Assembly: GCF_049943955.1 (NCBI RefSeq)
Contig: NZ_JBNFTW010000003.1
Location: 310,001 to 374,000, forward strand
Direction of reading: 5' to 3'
Source: Desulfosporosinus sp049943955
GTDB lineage: Bacteria; Bacillota; Desulfitobacteriia; Desulfitobacteriales; Desulfitobacteriaceae
Length of the DNA stretch: 64,000 bases
Below the pieces are notes generated by a model, which saw only the letters and a list, made by a program, of their open reading frames with translations, ran no database searches and was not told where the DNA came from. Below, one piece after another: positions 49,363-57,716 of this stretch (positions are counted from its first letter, which is position 1; every line of letters starts with the position of its first letter). The translations under genes and the position numbers were made by a program.

Positions 49363-50577
49363 ATGACACAGTTAGAAGGTTTATCCACAGAGGCCATCAT
49401 TGAGCGTGGGAAAAACGTGGTTATGAATACTTATGGCCGCTTGCCTATGACCATCGTTAAAGGGAAAGGCGTTTGGGTTTGGGATACTGAAGGAAAACGC
49501 TACTTGGATTTTTTAACGGGGTTAGCCGTCAATTCTTTGGGACACAGCCATCCGGCGATTGTGCAGGCTATTCAAGAACAGGCTGAAGAACTATTGCATA
49601 CTTCAAATTTATATTGGATTCCCAATCAAGTTGCTCTCGCAGAGCGTTTAGTGAAGCATTCCTTTGCTGACAAAGTGTTCTTCTGCAATAGCGGGGCTGA
49701 AGCCAATGAAGCGGCTTTTAAGCTGGCTCGCAAATATGCCAAAGAAATGCACGGCGATCATAAATATGAAGTAATATCCCTGGAAAACTCTTTTCATGGG
49801 CGTACTTTGGCAACCTTAACCCTAACAGGCCAAACTAAGTATCAAAAAGGGTATGCTCCTTTGCCTGTCGGTTTAAGTTACACGGCTCTTAACGATTTGG
49901 AAGGGTTAAAGGCTAAAGTCAACGAAAATACGGCTGCGGTCTTTATTGAACCAATTCAAGGTGAAGGAGGAGTTATTCCTTGTTCCAAGGAGTTTCTCCA
50001 AGCTGCGCGGGACCTGTGTGATCAACACGGCGCCTTGCTAATTTTTGATGAAGTACAGTGCGGCGTAGGAAGAACCGGTAAGCTCTTTGCCTACGAGTGG
50101 AGCGGAGTGACTCCCGATATTATGACTTTGGCCAAGGCTTTAGGGGGCGGTGTTCCCATGGGTGCAATGCTGGCCACCGATAAGGTCGCAAATGTGTTTC
50201 AGCCTGGAGACCATGCTTCAACCTTTGGCGGCAATCCTTTGGCTACAGCAGTCGGATGTGCAGTTTTAGACATTATGCTTCAAGACGGATTTTTTGCGGG
50301 TGTTCAAGAAAGAGCAAACTATTTTCGACAAGGACTGGAACATCTGGCACAGAAGTATCAAACAGGAGACCCTATCCGAGGGCAAGGCTTTATCCTTGGC
50401 TGGCCGGTCTCTAAGTTTGGCCCGGAAATAGTAGCTCGTTGTCTCCAAAAAGGATTACTCATTAACTGTGTAGGCGGCAAGACTCTGCGTTTTCTTCCTC
50501 CACTGATCGCGGAAAAACCTGAAATTGATGAGGCTTTGCAACTATTAGACGAAGTGTTTGCTGAACTTTGGAAGTAG
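49363..50577 (+). CDS. argD: acetylornithine aminotransferase
   Basis: PLP-dependent class III aminotransferase making acetylornithine; may also serve lysine synthesis. FCNSGAEANEAAFKLARKY, the cofactor Asp in LIFDEVQCGVGRTG and the Schiff-base Lys in TLAKALGGG (about residue 258) are present; 404 aa. GGGAGGAATGAG precedes the ATG. Confidence 0.95.
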   Translation: MTQLEGLSTEAIIERGKNVVMNTYGRLPMTIVKGKGVWVWDTEGKRYLDFLTGLAVNSLGHSHPAIVQAIQEQAEELLHTSNLYWIPNQVALAERLVKHSFADKVFFCNSGAEANEAAFKLARKYAKEMHGDHKYEVISLENSFHGRTLATLTLTGQTKYQKGYAPLPVGLSYTALNDLEGLKAKVNENTAAVFIEPIQGEGGVIPCSKEFLQAARDLCDQHGALLIFDEVQCGVGRTGKLFAYEWSGVTPDIMTLAKALGGGVPMGAMLATDKVANVFQPGDHASTFGGNPLATAVGCAVLDIMLQDGFFAGVQERANYFRQGLEHLAQKYQTGDPIRGQGFILGWPVSKFGPEIVARCLQKGLLINCVGGKTLRFLPPLIAEKPEIDEALQLLDEVFAELWK

Positions 50578-50655
50578 TCCGGAAAAAGAAGATTTATTGT
50601 GCAACATGTAGAGACAAGGCAGAACGAATTTATTGATGATCCGAGGAGGGATGAA

Positions 50656-51756
50656 ATGAAGGCAGCACTCGTTCTTGAGACAGGCAAAGTTTTTATGGGG
50701 GAATCCTTTGGAGCTTCTGGCGAGACCTGGGGTGAAGTGGTCTTTAACACAGGAATGACGGGTTACCAGGAGGTACTGACAGACCCCTCATATGCCGGGC
50801 AGATGGTCTGTATGACCTATCCTCTCATCGGAAATTACGGAATCAACAAGCAGGATAATCAGTCTGAAAAAGTCCAAGTACAGGGATTTATCGTCAAAGA
50901 GGCCGCCCTTAATCCCAATCATTGGCAGCTCGAAAAAAATATCTCGAGAACATTGGCACAAGCCGGCGTTGTAGGGATTAAAGGGATTGATACCCGTGCC
51001 CTGACCAGAATTATTCGCGAATATGGGGTTCTGCGTGGTGTGATCACAACCCGCCTGGAACACCTTAACGAGATAACCGCCAATCTAAAAACCTGGCAAG
51101 TTCCGGAGAACGTTGTAGCAGACGTCAGCACCAAGAAAATATATACCTTGCCGCCTACGAAATCAGAAAAAGGCTCCTTTCATGTTGTGGTTATGGATTT
51201 CGGGATCAAAAAAAATATTCTGCAGGCCATGCAGGCTCAGGGATTTCAGTTGACGGTTGTTCCCTACAACACCTCGGCAGAGCAGATCCTCAAGCGGCGT
51301 CCTGATGGGGTATTCCTTTCCAATGGTCCAGGTGATCCTAAATGTGTTCAGGCAGGGATCGAAACAATTCGTAACTTGATTAACCAACGTCCTATTTTCG
51401 GTATTTGTCTCGGCCATCAACTCTTGTCGTTGGCCTTAGGAGGCGATACCTATAAGATGAAGTTTGGACACCGGGGAGGAAACCAACCTGTACAGGAACT
51501 TGAGACGAAGCGGGTAACGATTACTTCCCAGAATCACGGTTATGCGATTTCTGAGGACAGTTTAGCTCAGACTCCTTTATATGTAACCCATCGCAATCTC
51601 AACGACCAAAGTGTTGAAGGGGTTAAACATCAGGATTTACCCGTATTTTCTGTTCAATATCATCCGGAAGCCGGTCCCGGCCCGAGTGAATCTCTATATT
51701 TATTTGATGAGTTTGCGCAATTAATGCAGGAATGGAGGGCTCAGCATGCCTCTTAA
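50656..51756 (+). CDS. carA: carbamoyl-phosphate synthase small (glutaminase) subunit
   Basis: Releases ammonia from glutamine for CarB. The class I glutaminase triad is visible: Cys251 in FGICLGHQ, and His336 / Glu338 in QYHPEAG. N-terminal domain GASGETWGEVVFNTGMTGYQE. 366 aa from ATG 50656 behind GAGGAGGG; the frame extends upstream without support. It overlaps carB by 11 nt. Placement inside the arginine cluster suggests an arginine-regulated synthase. Confidence 0.96.
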   Translation: MKAALVLETGKVFMGESFGASGETWGEVVFNTGMTGYQEVLTDPSYAGQMVCMTYPLIGNYGINKQDNQSEKVQVQGFIVKEAALNPNHWQLEKNISRTLAQAGVVGIKGIDTRALTRIIREYGVLRGVITTRLEHLNEITANLKTWQVPENVVADVSTKKIYTLPPTKSEKGSFHVVVMDFGIKKNILQAMQAQGFQLTVVPYNTSAEQILKRRPDGVFLSNGPGDPKCVQAGIETIRNLINQRPIFGICLGHQLLSLALGGDTYKMKFGHRGGNQPVQELETKRVTITSQNHGYAISEDSLAQTPLYVTHRNLNDQSVEGVKHQDLPVFSVQYHPEAGPGPSESLYLFDEFAQLMQEWRAQHAS

Positions 51757-54700
51757 TCCGGCTTGGAAAAAGGTCCTTGTCATTGGGTCAGGGCCGATTG
51801 TCATCGGGCAAGCCGCAGAATTTGATTATGCCGGTACTCAAGCCTGCAAAGCTTTACGGGAAGTGGGCTTAGAGGTGGTTTTAGCAAACAGTAATCCGGC
51901 CACGATTATGACTGATGTTACAATGGCTGATCTTACGTACATCGAACCACTTTTGCCTGAATCCCTAGCCAGAATTATTGAAAAGGAAAATCCCGACGCC
52001 TTGCTGCCAACTCTGGGGGGGCAAACGGGTCTTAACCTAGCCATGGAGTTGGAACGCAGCGGCGTGTTAAAAAAATACGGTGTTGATTTGATTGGCTGCA
52101 ATGCGGAAACGATTTATAAGGCGGAAGACCGTGATGCCTTTAAAGAAACTATGCTTGCTCTTGGTGAGCCTGTAGCTGAAAGTACGATTGTGACAACCCT
52201 TGATGAAGGGAAAAACTTCGCCCGGGGCCAAGGCTTCCCGCTGATTATTCGGCCTGCCTATACTTTAGGTGGAACAGGCGGCGGAATTGCTAAGAATTCC
52301 AAACAATTAGAAGAAATTTTACATCGAGGACTGCAAGCCAGCCCCATAGGTCAATGCCTTCTTGAGCGAAGTGTAGCGGGTTGGAAGGAAATTGAATATG
52401 AAGTCATGCGGGACGACGCTGACAACTGTATTACAATTTGTAATATGGAAAATATAGATCCCGTCGGTATCCATACGGGAGACAGCATTGTCGTAGCACC
52501 TTCGCAAACGTTGAGTGATGTGGAATACCAAATGCTGCGATCATCGTCCTTAAAAATTATTCGGGCTTTAGGTGTCAACGGAGGGTGTAATGTTCAGTTT
52601 GCCTTGAATCCGGTGAGCCGGGAGTATGTGGTCATCGAGGTTAATCCTCGGGTGAGCCGGTCCAGTGCTCTGGCCTCCAAAGCAACGGGCTATCCCATTG
52701 CCAAAATGGCTGCCCTGCTCTCTGTCGGTTTTACGCTTCCGGAATTAACGAATCCTGTTACCGGGCACACGAGCGCCTGCTTTGAGCCGGCCTTGGATTA
52801 TGTTGTTGTTAAATTTCCGCGCTGGCCCTTTGATAAGTTTCCGGCGGCAGACCATCGCTTGGGCACACAAATGAAAGCAACGGGCGAAGTTATGGCGATG
52901 GAACGAACCTTGGAAGGTGCTCTCTTAAAAGCAGCCCGTTCCTTGGAAATCGGAAGTGTAGGCCTTCGTATTGCTGCTTCCGGGGGCTGGACAGAGATGG
53001 AAATTGAAGACAAGCTGGCTTCAACAGACCATGAACGTTTTTTTGCGATTGCCGAAGCTTTTCGCCGGGATTGGACGAGTTTAGAAGTTCAAATGCTTAC
53101 GCAAATTGATCCCTTCTATTTAGCTAAAATTAAGGAACTGGTATCTTTGGAACGCCGCCTTCAAGGTGAGCCCTTAACTTCGGAATTGCTGCGCCTGGCT
53201 AAGGTCAAAGGGTTTTCGGATTTAGCCGTTGCCAAGCTGACGGGGCGGACGGAGGAAGCGGTAAGGAATTTGCGGATGGAACTGGGGATAATCCCCGTCT
53301 TCAAAACTGTAGACACTTGTGCCGCGGAATTCGCCTCGGCAACTCCTTACTATTATTCTTCTTATGAAGAAGAAGATGAGGGCGAGGTAACTTCCGGTCC
53401 TAAAATTGTTGTTTTGGGTTCTGGACCGATTAGGATTGGGCAAGGGATTGAGTTCGATTATTGCTCCGTCCATGCTCTTATGGCTTTGCAAGGGGCCGGT
53501 GTAGAAGCAATCATGGTTAATAATAATCCTGAAACAGTTTCTACGGATTTTGATACGGCGGATAAACTCTATTTTGAGCCTTTAACTGTCGAAGATGTGC
53601 TTCATGTTTTGCATAAAGAGCAAGCAGACGGCGTGCTTGTTCAATTTGGCGGACAAACAGCCATTAATTTGGCTGGCCGGCTTGAAGGCGCTGGAGTAAA
53701 GATTTTTGGTACACCGGTAGATTCCATTGACCTGGCTGAGGATCGGGAACGTTTCGCCGAGCTGTTATGCCGCTTAGGAATCCCCCAGTCTGAAGGCCGC
53801 AGTGTGACCTCTATTACTCAGGCTGCCACTGTTGCGGAGGAACTGGAATTTCCGGTGATTGTCCGCCCCTCCTATGTCATTGGAGGACGTGCCATGCAAG
53901 TCGTCTATACTCTTGAAGAACTGAAAGACTACTTGCGTCGGGCTATCTACCTCTCACCGGAACATCCGATCTTAGTGGATCGCTATTTAGATGGCAAAGA
54001 AGTCGAAATTGATGCCGTTTCCGACGGAGAGACCACGGTGATCGCCGGAATTATGGAGCATATAGAACGCGCCGGTGTCCATTCCGGGGATAGCTTAGCG
54101 GTCTACCCTCCCCAAAGCTTGACTCCTTCCGAAATTGACCAGATTCAGGATTATACTTGCCGCTTAGCTTCTGGAATCGGCATTCGAGGACTCATCAATA
54201 TACAATTTGTCGTTGTCCGCGGCAAAGTGTATGTCTTGGAGGTTAATCCCAGAGCAAGCCGAACGGTGCCCATTCTTTCTAAGGTTACGGGAATTCCTCT
54301 TGTGAATTTAGCGGTTCAGGTTGCCTTAGGCAAGTCATTGCAGGAACTGGGCTGCAAACATGGCCTTGCTCCCGAGATGCCCTATGTTGTCGTTAAAGCC
54401 CCGGTTTTTTCCTTCGAAAAACTGACCAAAGTTGAAACTTCCCTGGGACCGGAAATGAAATCAACGGGGGAAGTCCTGGGAATGGACACTCAGTTCGGCC
54501 ATGCTTTGGCCAAAGCCTTTGCAGCCTCGCGAATTCCTCTGCCGCAGGATGGCAGCATATTAGTATCTGTGGCTGAAAAGGACCGTCCTGAGGCTATTAC
54601 TCTTGCCCGGCAACTGTCTCAGCTTGGTTTTGGGGTTAAGGGGATCGGCGATACGGCCAAGGCTTTAGCCCTCTGCGGTGTAGAGGCTGACGTTGTCAGT

Positions 54701-54940
54701 GAATCAAGTCAGGCTTTACAGGAAGCTATTCGACAGCGCGAGTTTTCATTTATCCTTAGCACACCGACAAAAGGAACGACTCCGGAACATACAGGTTATT
54801 TGTTAAGACGTTTAGCTGTTGAACATGGCGTACCCTGTTTTTCCTCAATGGATACTGCAAAAGCAGTTGTGCGTGCGCTGCAGGAGATTAGAAGCCAGAC
54901 AAAACCGCAAGTGCTTTCGCTGCAGGAATATTTAGCTTAG
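51746..54940 (+). CDS. carB: carbamoyl-phosphate synthase large subunit
   Basis: Two homologous ATP-grasp halves make carbamoyl phosphate from bicarbonate, ammonia and 2 ATP. GSGPIVIGQAAEFDYAGTQA begins the first half and GSGPIRIGQGIEFDYCSVHA (about residue 558) the second. A C-terminal MGS-like allosteric domain runs from about residue 935. 1064 aa, full length. It starts inside carA (11-nt overlap, AATGGAGGG upstream), so the subunits are coupled. Confidence 0.98.
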   Translation: MPLNPAWKKVLVIGSGPIVIGQAAEFDYAGTQACKALREVGLEVVLANSNPATIMTDVTMADLTYIEPLLPESLARIIEKENPDALLPTLGGQTGLNLAMELERSGVLKKYGVDLIGCNAETIYKAEDRDAFKETMLALGEPVAESTIVTTLDEGKNFARGQGFPLIIRPAYTLGGTGGGIAKNSKQLEEILHRGLQASPIGQCLLERSVAGWKEIEYEVMRDDADNCITICNMENIDPVGIHTGDSIVVAPSQTLSDVEYQMLRSSSLKIIRALGVNGGCNVQFALNPVSREYVVIEVNPRVSRSSALASKATGYPIAKMAALLSVGFTLPELTNPVTGHTSACFEPALDYVVVKFPRWPFDKFPAADHRLGTQMKATGEVMAMERTLEGALLKAARSLEIGSVGLRIAASGGWTEMEIEDKLASTDHERFFAIAEAFRRDWTSLEVQMLTQIDPFYLAKIKELVSLERRLQGEPLTSELLRLAKVKGFSDLAVAKLTGRTEEAVRNLRMELGIIPVFKTVDTCAAEFASATPYYYSSYEEEDEGEVTSGPKIVVLGSGPIRIGQGIEFDYCSVHALMALQGAGVEAIMVNNNPETVSTDFDTADKLYFEPLTVEDVLHVLHKEQADGVLVQFGGQTAINLAGRLEGAGVKIFGTPVDSIDLAEDRERFAELLCRLGIPQSEGRSVTSITQAATVAEELEFPVIVRPSYVIGGRAMQVVYTLEELKDYLRRAIYLSPEHPILVDRYLDGKEVEIDAVSDGETTVIAGIMEHIERAGVHSGDSLAVYPPQSLTPSEIDQIQDYTCRLASGIGIRGLINIQFVVVRGKVYVLEVNPRASRTVPILSKVTGIPLVNLAVQVALGKSLQELGCKHGLAPEMPYVVVKAPVFSFEKLTKVETSLGPEMKSTGEVLGMDTQFGHALAKAFAASRIPLPQDGSILVSVAEKDRPEAITLARQLSQLGFGVKGIGDTAKALALCGVEADVVSESSQALQEAIRQREFSFILSTPTKGTTPEHTGYLLRRLAVEHGVPCFSSMDTAKAVVRALQEIRSQTKPQVLSLQEYLA

Positions 54941-54959
54941 TTGCTTGCAATAATCGGAA

Positions 54960-55128
54960 GCGAATTTTCTTCAGCTAAAGCTGAACATCGGGGCTTTGGC
55001 GGCGAAAGTGTCCTGTGGACGCTTTCGCCGAAAGCACCTAGCCCATATGCTATGGCGCTGAAAGATGGACTCTATCCCCACCGAAGCGGAGAACGGGGCC
55101 GCTCCCACTTTAGAAGTGGGAGTCTTAC
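54960..55128 (+). ncRNA. full-length copy (B) of a structured repeat element, HEARO/omega-RNA-like
   Basis: A 169-nt element after carB. It begins at GCGA and has hairpin TTCAGC-TAAA-GCTGAA (54970-54985) and then ACATCGGGGCTTTGG. A hairpin GGCGAAAGTGTCC / GGACGCTTTCGCC follows (55001-55029), then GGACTCTATCCCCACC (55067-55082), CGAAG, and terminal hairpin CTCCCACTT-TAG-AAGTGGGAG (55102-55122). Copy C shares the same blocks in the same order while stem sequences change in compensating pairs. This is what a selected RNA structure looks like. Family assignment is inferred; no nuclease ORF adjoins it. Confidence 0.65.
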
Positions 55129-55140
55129 GATTGGATACAA

Positions 55141-55182
55141 AAAACTCCTGGATGACACTTTAGTCAAACAGGAGTTTTATAA
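55141..55182 (+). terminator. terminator after carB / element B
   Basis: AAAACTCCTG (55141-55150) and CAGGAGTTTT (55169-55178) with an 18-nt loop; it should work in both directions. It lies directly after element B. Confidence 0.75.
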
Positions 55183-55333
55183 TATTCAATTATTATAGTT
55201 TTGTACCCCATAATCATATTCTTTCAAATATGGTCCATCGAATTTAGAAATTGGGGCATGATAACATGAGCAACGTTGTTAATACCCTTCGCAATACTAA
55301 GTTATTTGGGCAAAAAACTATACATTTTAACTA
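55183..55333 (+). other. spacer before the argF promoter
   Basis: An AT-rich stretch with no open frame I trust. CCCCA (55206) and TGGGG (55253) flank an inner CATATT/AAATATG inverted repeat, so a small hairpin is possible. Nothing else recognised. Confidence 0.4.
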
Positions 55334-55362
55334 TTGCATTTTTATGCATTAATAAGTATAAT
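55334..55362 (+). promoter_or_regulatory. argF promoter with ARG box over the -35
   Basis: TTGCAT (55334-55339), 17 bp, TATAAT (55357-55362). The palindrome TGCATTTTTATGCA (55335-55348) is ARG-box-like (TGnATwwwwATnCA) and lies on the -35. This gives argF-argG-argH a second arginine-responsive entry point separate from argC. Confidence 0.75.
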
Positions 55363-55389
55363 AATACACATTGAAGGGGTGGAAGAGAT

Positions 55390-56334
55390 ATGATAACAAT
55401 TGATCGTTCACAGTTTAAGGGTCGGGATTTTATTTCTTTACATGACTTTACTCAAAAAGAATTAAAATGTTTTTTAGATGTTGCTGCTGAGCTTAAAAAA
55501 GAACAAAAGGCCGGACGGCCGCAACCAATTCTTCAAGGCAAAACCTTGGGTATGATTTTTACAAAATCTTCAACACGGACCAGGGTTTCATTTGAAGTAG
55601 GAATATATCAACTCGGGGGACAGGGCCTCTTTTTAAGCGGTCGAGACATTCAGCTCGGCAGGGGGGAAACAATCGCTGATACGGCTCGGGTACTCTCCCG
55701 TATGGTCGATGGCATTATGATCCGTACTTTTAGCCATCAGGAAGTTCTAGACCTGGCTCAATACGCGACAATTCCTATCATCAATGGCCTGACGGATTTG
55801 CTGCACCCCTGTCAAGTGCTGGCAGATCTTATGACAATTCAGGAGCATAAAGGACGCTTGGCGGGGTTAAAATTGGCTTATGTCGGGGATGGCAACAATA
55901 TGGCCCATTCGCTGATGTTCGGGGGAGCTAAAATGGGGTTACAAGTTGTGATTGCTTCTCCTCAGGGTTATAAGCCAGATCCTGCTCTGGTTGCTTTAGC
56001 CCAGGAAGATGCTAAAGAGAATGGCGGCAGTGTAGAAATTATGGATGATCCCTTAGAAGCGGTGCAAGGTGCGGATGTTCTTTATACCGATGTTTGGGCT
56101 AGTATGGGGCAGGAGGCGGAAGCCAGTGAACGCATGAAGGCTTTTCAAGGCTACCAGCTCAATGCTGAGTCTCTTAAACTTGCCCATCCGTCTTCAATTG
56201 TTCTGCACTGTTTGCCGGCTCATCGCGGCGAGGAAATTACTGATGAAGTTATCGAAGGTCCTCATTCCGTTGTTTTTGATGAAGCAGAAAATCGTTTACA
56301 TGCCCAGAAGGCAATTATGGCTTTAGTGATGTAA
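55390..56334 (+). CDS. argF: ornithine carbamoyltransferase
   Basis: Joins carbamoyl phosphate and ornithine to citrulline. The carbamoyl-phosphate motif STRTR is at 61-65, HPCQVLADL near 138, and the ornithine/catalytic HCLPAHRGEE near 273; 314 aa. The surrounding biosynthetic genes indicate the anabolic enzyme rather than the arginine-deiminase one. AAGGGGTGGAAGAG precedes the ATG. Confidence 0.96.
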   Translation: MITIDRSQFKGRDFISLHDFTQKELKCFLDVAAELKKEQKAGRPQPILQGKTLGMIFTKSSTRTRVSFEVGIYQLGGQGLFLSGRDIQLGRGETIADTARVLSRMVDGIMIRTFSHQEVLDLAQYATIPIINGLTDLLHPCQVLADLMTIQEHKGRLAGLKLAYVGDGNNMAHSLMFGGAKMGLQVVIASPQGYKPDPALVALAQEDAKENGGSVEIMDDPLEAVQGADVLYTDVWASMGQEAEASERMKAFQGYQLNAESLKLAHPSSIVLHCLPAHRGEEITDEVIEGPHSVVFDEAENRLHAQKAIMALVM

Positions 56335-56345
56335 GAGCATACTGC

Positions 56346-56374
56346 TTGACTTAGCTTCCTTGGTTATATATGAT
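56346..56374 (+). promoter_or_regulatory. possible promoter of argG
   Basis: TTGACT (56346-56351), 17 bp, TATGAT (56369-56374), 37 bp before the argG start. No convincing ARG box overlaps it, so argG may also be reached by read-through from argF. Confidence 0.5.
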
Positions 56375-56410
56375 TTTTAATGATGTATTGAATGAAAAGG
56401 AGAATAGGGT

Positions 56411-57619
56411 ATGAAAAAGGTTGTTTTAGCATATTCCGGTGGCTTGGATACATCTATTATTATTCCCTGGTTGAAGGAGACCTATGGATATGAAGTAATT
56501 GCTATGGTTGCCGATCTTGGGCAAGGTGAAGAATTGGCTCCTCTTCAGGAAAAGGCTACAAAGAGTGGAGCAAGTAAATTATACATTGAAGATCTCAGAG
56601 AACCATTCGTGACTGAGTTTATTTTTCAGACCTTGAAAGCCGGAGCAGTTTACGAAGGTGATTATCTCCTGGGGACATCCTTCGCTCGCCCTCTTATTGC
56701 CCGTCGTCTCGTGGAGATTGCAGAGAAGGAAGGCGCTGTGGCCATAGCCCATGGAGCTACGGGTAAGGGTAACGATCAAGTTCGTTTTGAGCTGAGTGTT
56801 AAAGCCTTAAATCCGGATTTGGAAATTATCGCTCCCTGGCGGCAGTGGAACCTTAAATCCCGCGAGGACTGCATTGATTATGCGGCAGCGCGCGGAATTC
56901 CCGTTCCTGTGACGAAAGATCGCCCCTATAGTATGGACCGCAACTTATGGCACCTAAGCCATGAAGGCGGGGACCTGGAAAACCCCTGGAATGAACCTAA
57001 ACGAGACCTCTATTTACTTGGCGTTGCCCCGGAAGATGCTCCGGATGAAGCGACTTATCTGGAACTTGGCTTTGAGCAAGGGATTCCTACCACATTAAAT
57101 GGTGAGAAGGTTGCGCCTGTTAAATTATTGGAAACTCTTAATGACTTAGGCGGAAAAAATGGAATTGGCATTGTGGATATGGTAGAAAACCGGCTGGTGG
57201 GCATGAAATCCCGGGGTGTTTATGAAACACCGGGTGGAACGATCCTCTATACTGCACATAAAGCTTTGGAGCATCTGACTCTGGATCGGCTCACCCTCCA
57301 CTATAAAGAGCAAGTTGCTCTAAAATATGCTGAAATTGTCTATGATGGAGTTTGGTATTCTCCCCTGCGCGAGGCCCTTGATGCCTTCGTTAATGTAACT
57401 CAGAAGAACGTTACAGGGACTGTGCGCTTGAAATTATACAAAGGAAATTGCTCTTTAGCAGGTACGAAATCGCCCTATTCTCTCTATAATGAAGCTTATG
57501 CCACTTTTGGAGAAGATGGAGTATATGATCAAAAGGATGCGGCAGGATTTATAAATCTTTTTGGTCTGCCGCTTAAGGTTAGGGCCTTAATGGAAAAACA
57601 GTCAGGACTGCGTAAATAA
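56411..57619 (+). CDS. argG: argininosuccinate synthase
   Basis: Condenses citrulline and aspartate with ATP. N-type ATP pyrophosphatase P-loop AYSGGLDTS (8-16), GATGKGNDQVRFE near residue 118 and SMDRNLWHLSHEGG near 175; 402 aa. AAAAGGAGAAT precedes the ATG. argH follows after about 100 bp with two hairpins. Confidence 0.97.
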   Translation: MKKVVLAYSGGLDTSIIIPWLKETYGYEVIAMVADLGQGEELAPLQEKATKSGASKLYIEDLREPFVTEFIFQTLKAGAVYEGDYLLGTSFARPLIARRLVEIAEKEGAVAIAHGATGKGNDQVRFELSVKALNPDLEIIAPWRQWNLKSREDCIDYAAARGIPVPVTKDRPYSMDRNLWHLSHEGGDLENPWNEPKRDLYLLGVAPEDAPDEATYLELGFEQGIPTTLNGEKVAPVKLLETLNDLGGKNGIGIVDMVENRLVGMKSRGVYETPGGTILYTAHKALEHLTLDRLTLHYKEQVALKYAEIVYDGVWYSPLREALDAFVNVTQKNVTGTVRLKLYKGNCSLAGTKSPYSLYNEAYATFGEDGVYDQKDAAGFINLFGLPLKVRALMEKQSGLRK

Positions 57620-57630
57620 GACCGCAAATG

Positions 57631-57682
57631 GGCGCCGAAACTTTCGGCGCTTATCTCACGTAGGGGGGCATTGCTCCCCTGC
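57631..57682 (+). promoter_or_regulatory. two hairpins in the argG-argH spacer
   Basis: GGCGCCGAAA / CTTTCGGCGC around 57632-57651 is a near-perfect stem, and GGGGGGCATTGCTCCCCT around 57663-57680 is a second. Neither ends in a T-run. They may stabilise or partly attenuate the transcript between argG and argH. Confidence 0.5.
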
Positions 57683-57716
57683 TTGTTTATTATCAACTAC
57701 GAAAGGAAGATGACTT

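Noticed and set aside
54960..55128. Intact IS200/IS605 or other insertion sequence at the repeat elements
   Set aside because: The terminal CCCACTT/AAGTGGG hairpin recalls IS605 ends, but no TnpA, TnpB or IscB ORF, or target duplication, is present; only the RNA-like element can be supported.
54941..55198. 85-aa open frame after carB
   Set aside because: It starts at TTG without a ribosome binding site, runs through the hairpins of element B and into the terminator, and has no recognisable protein pattern.
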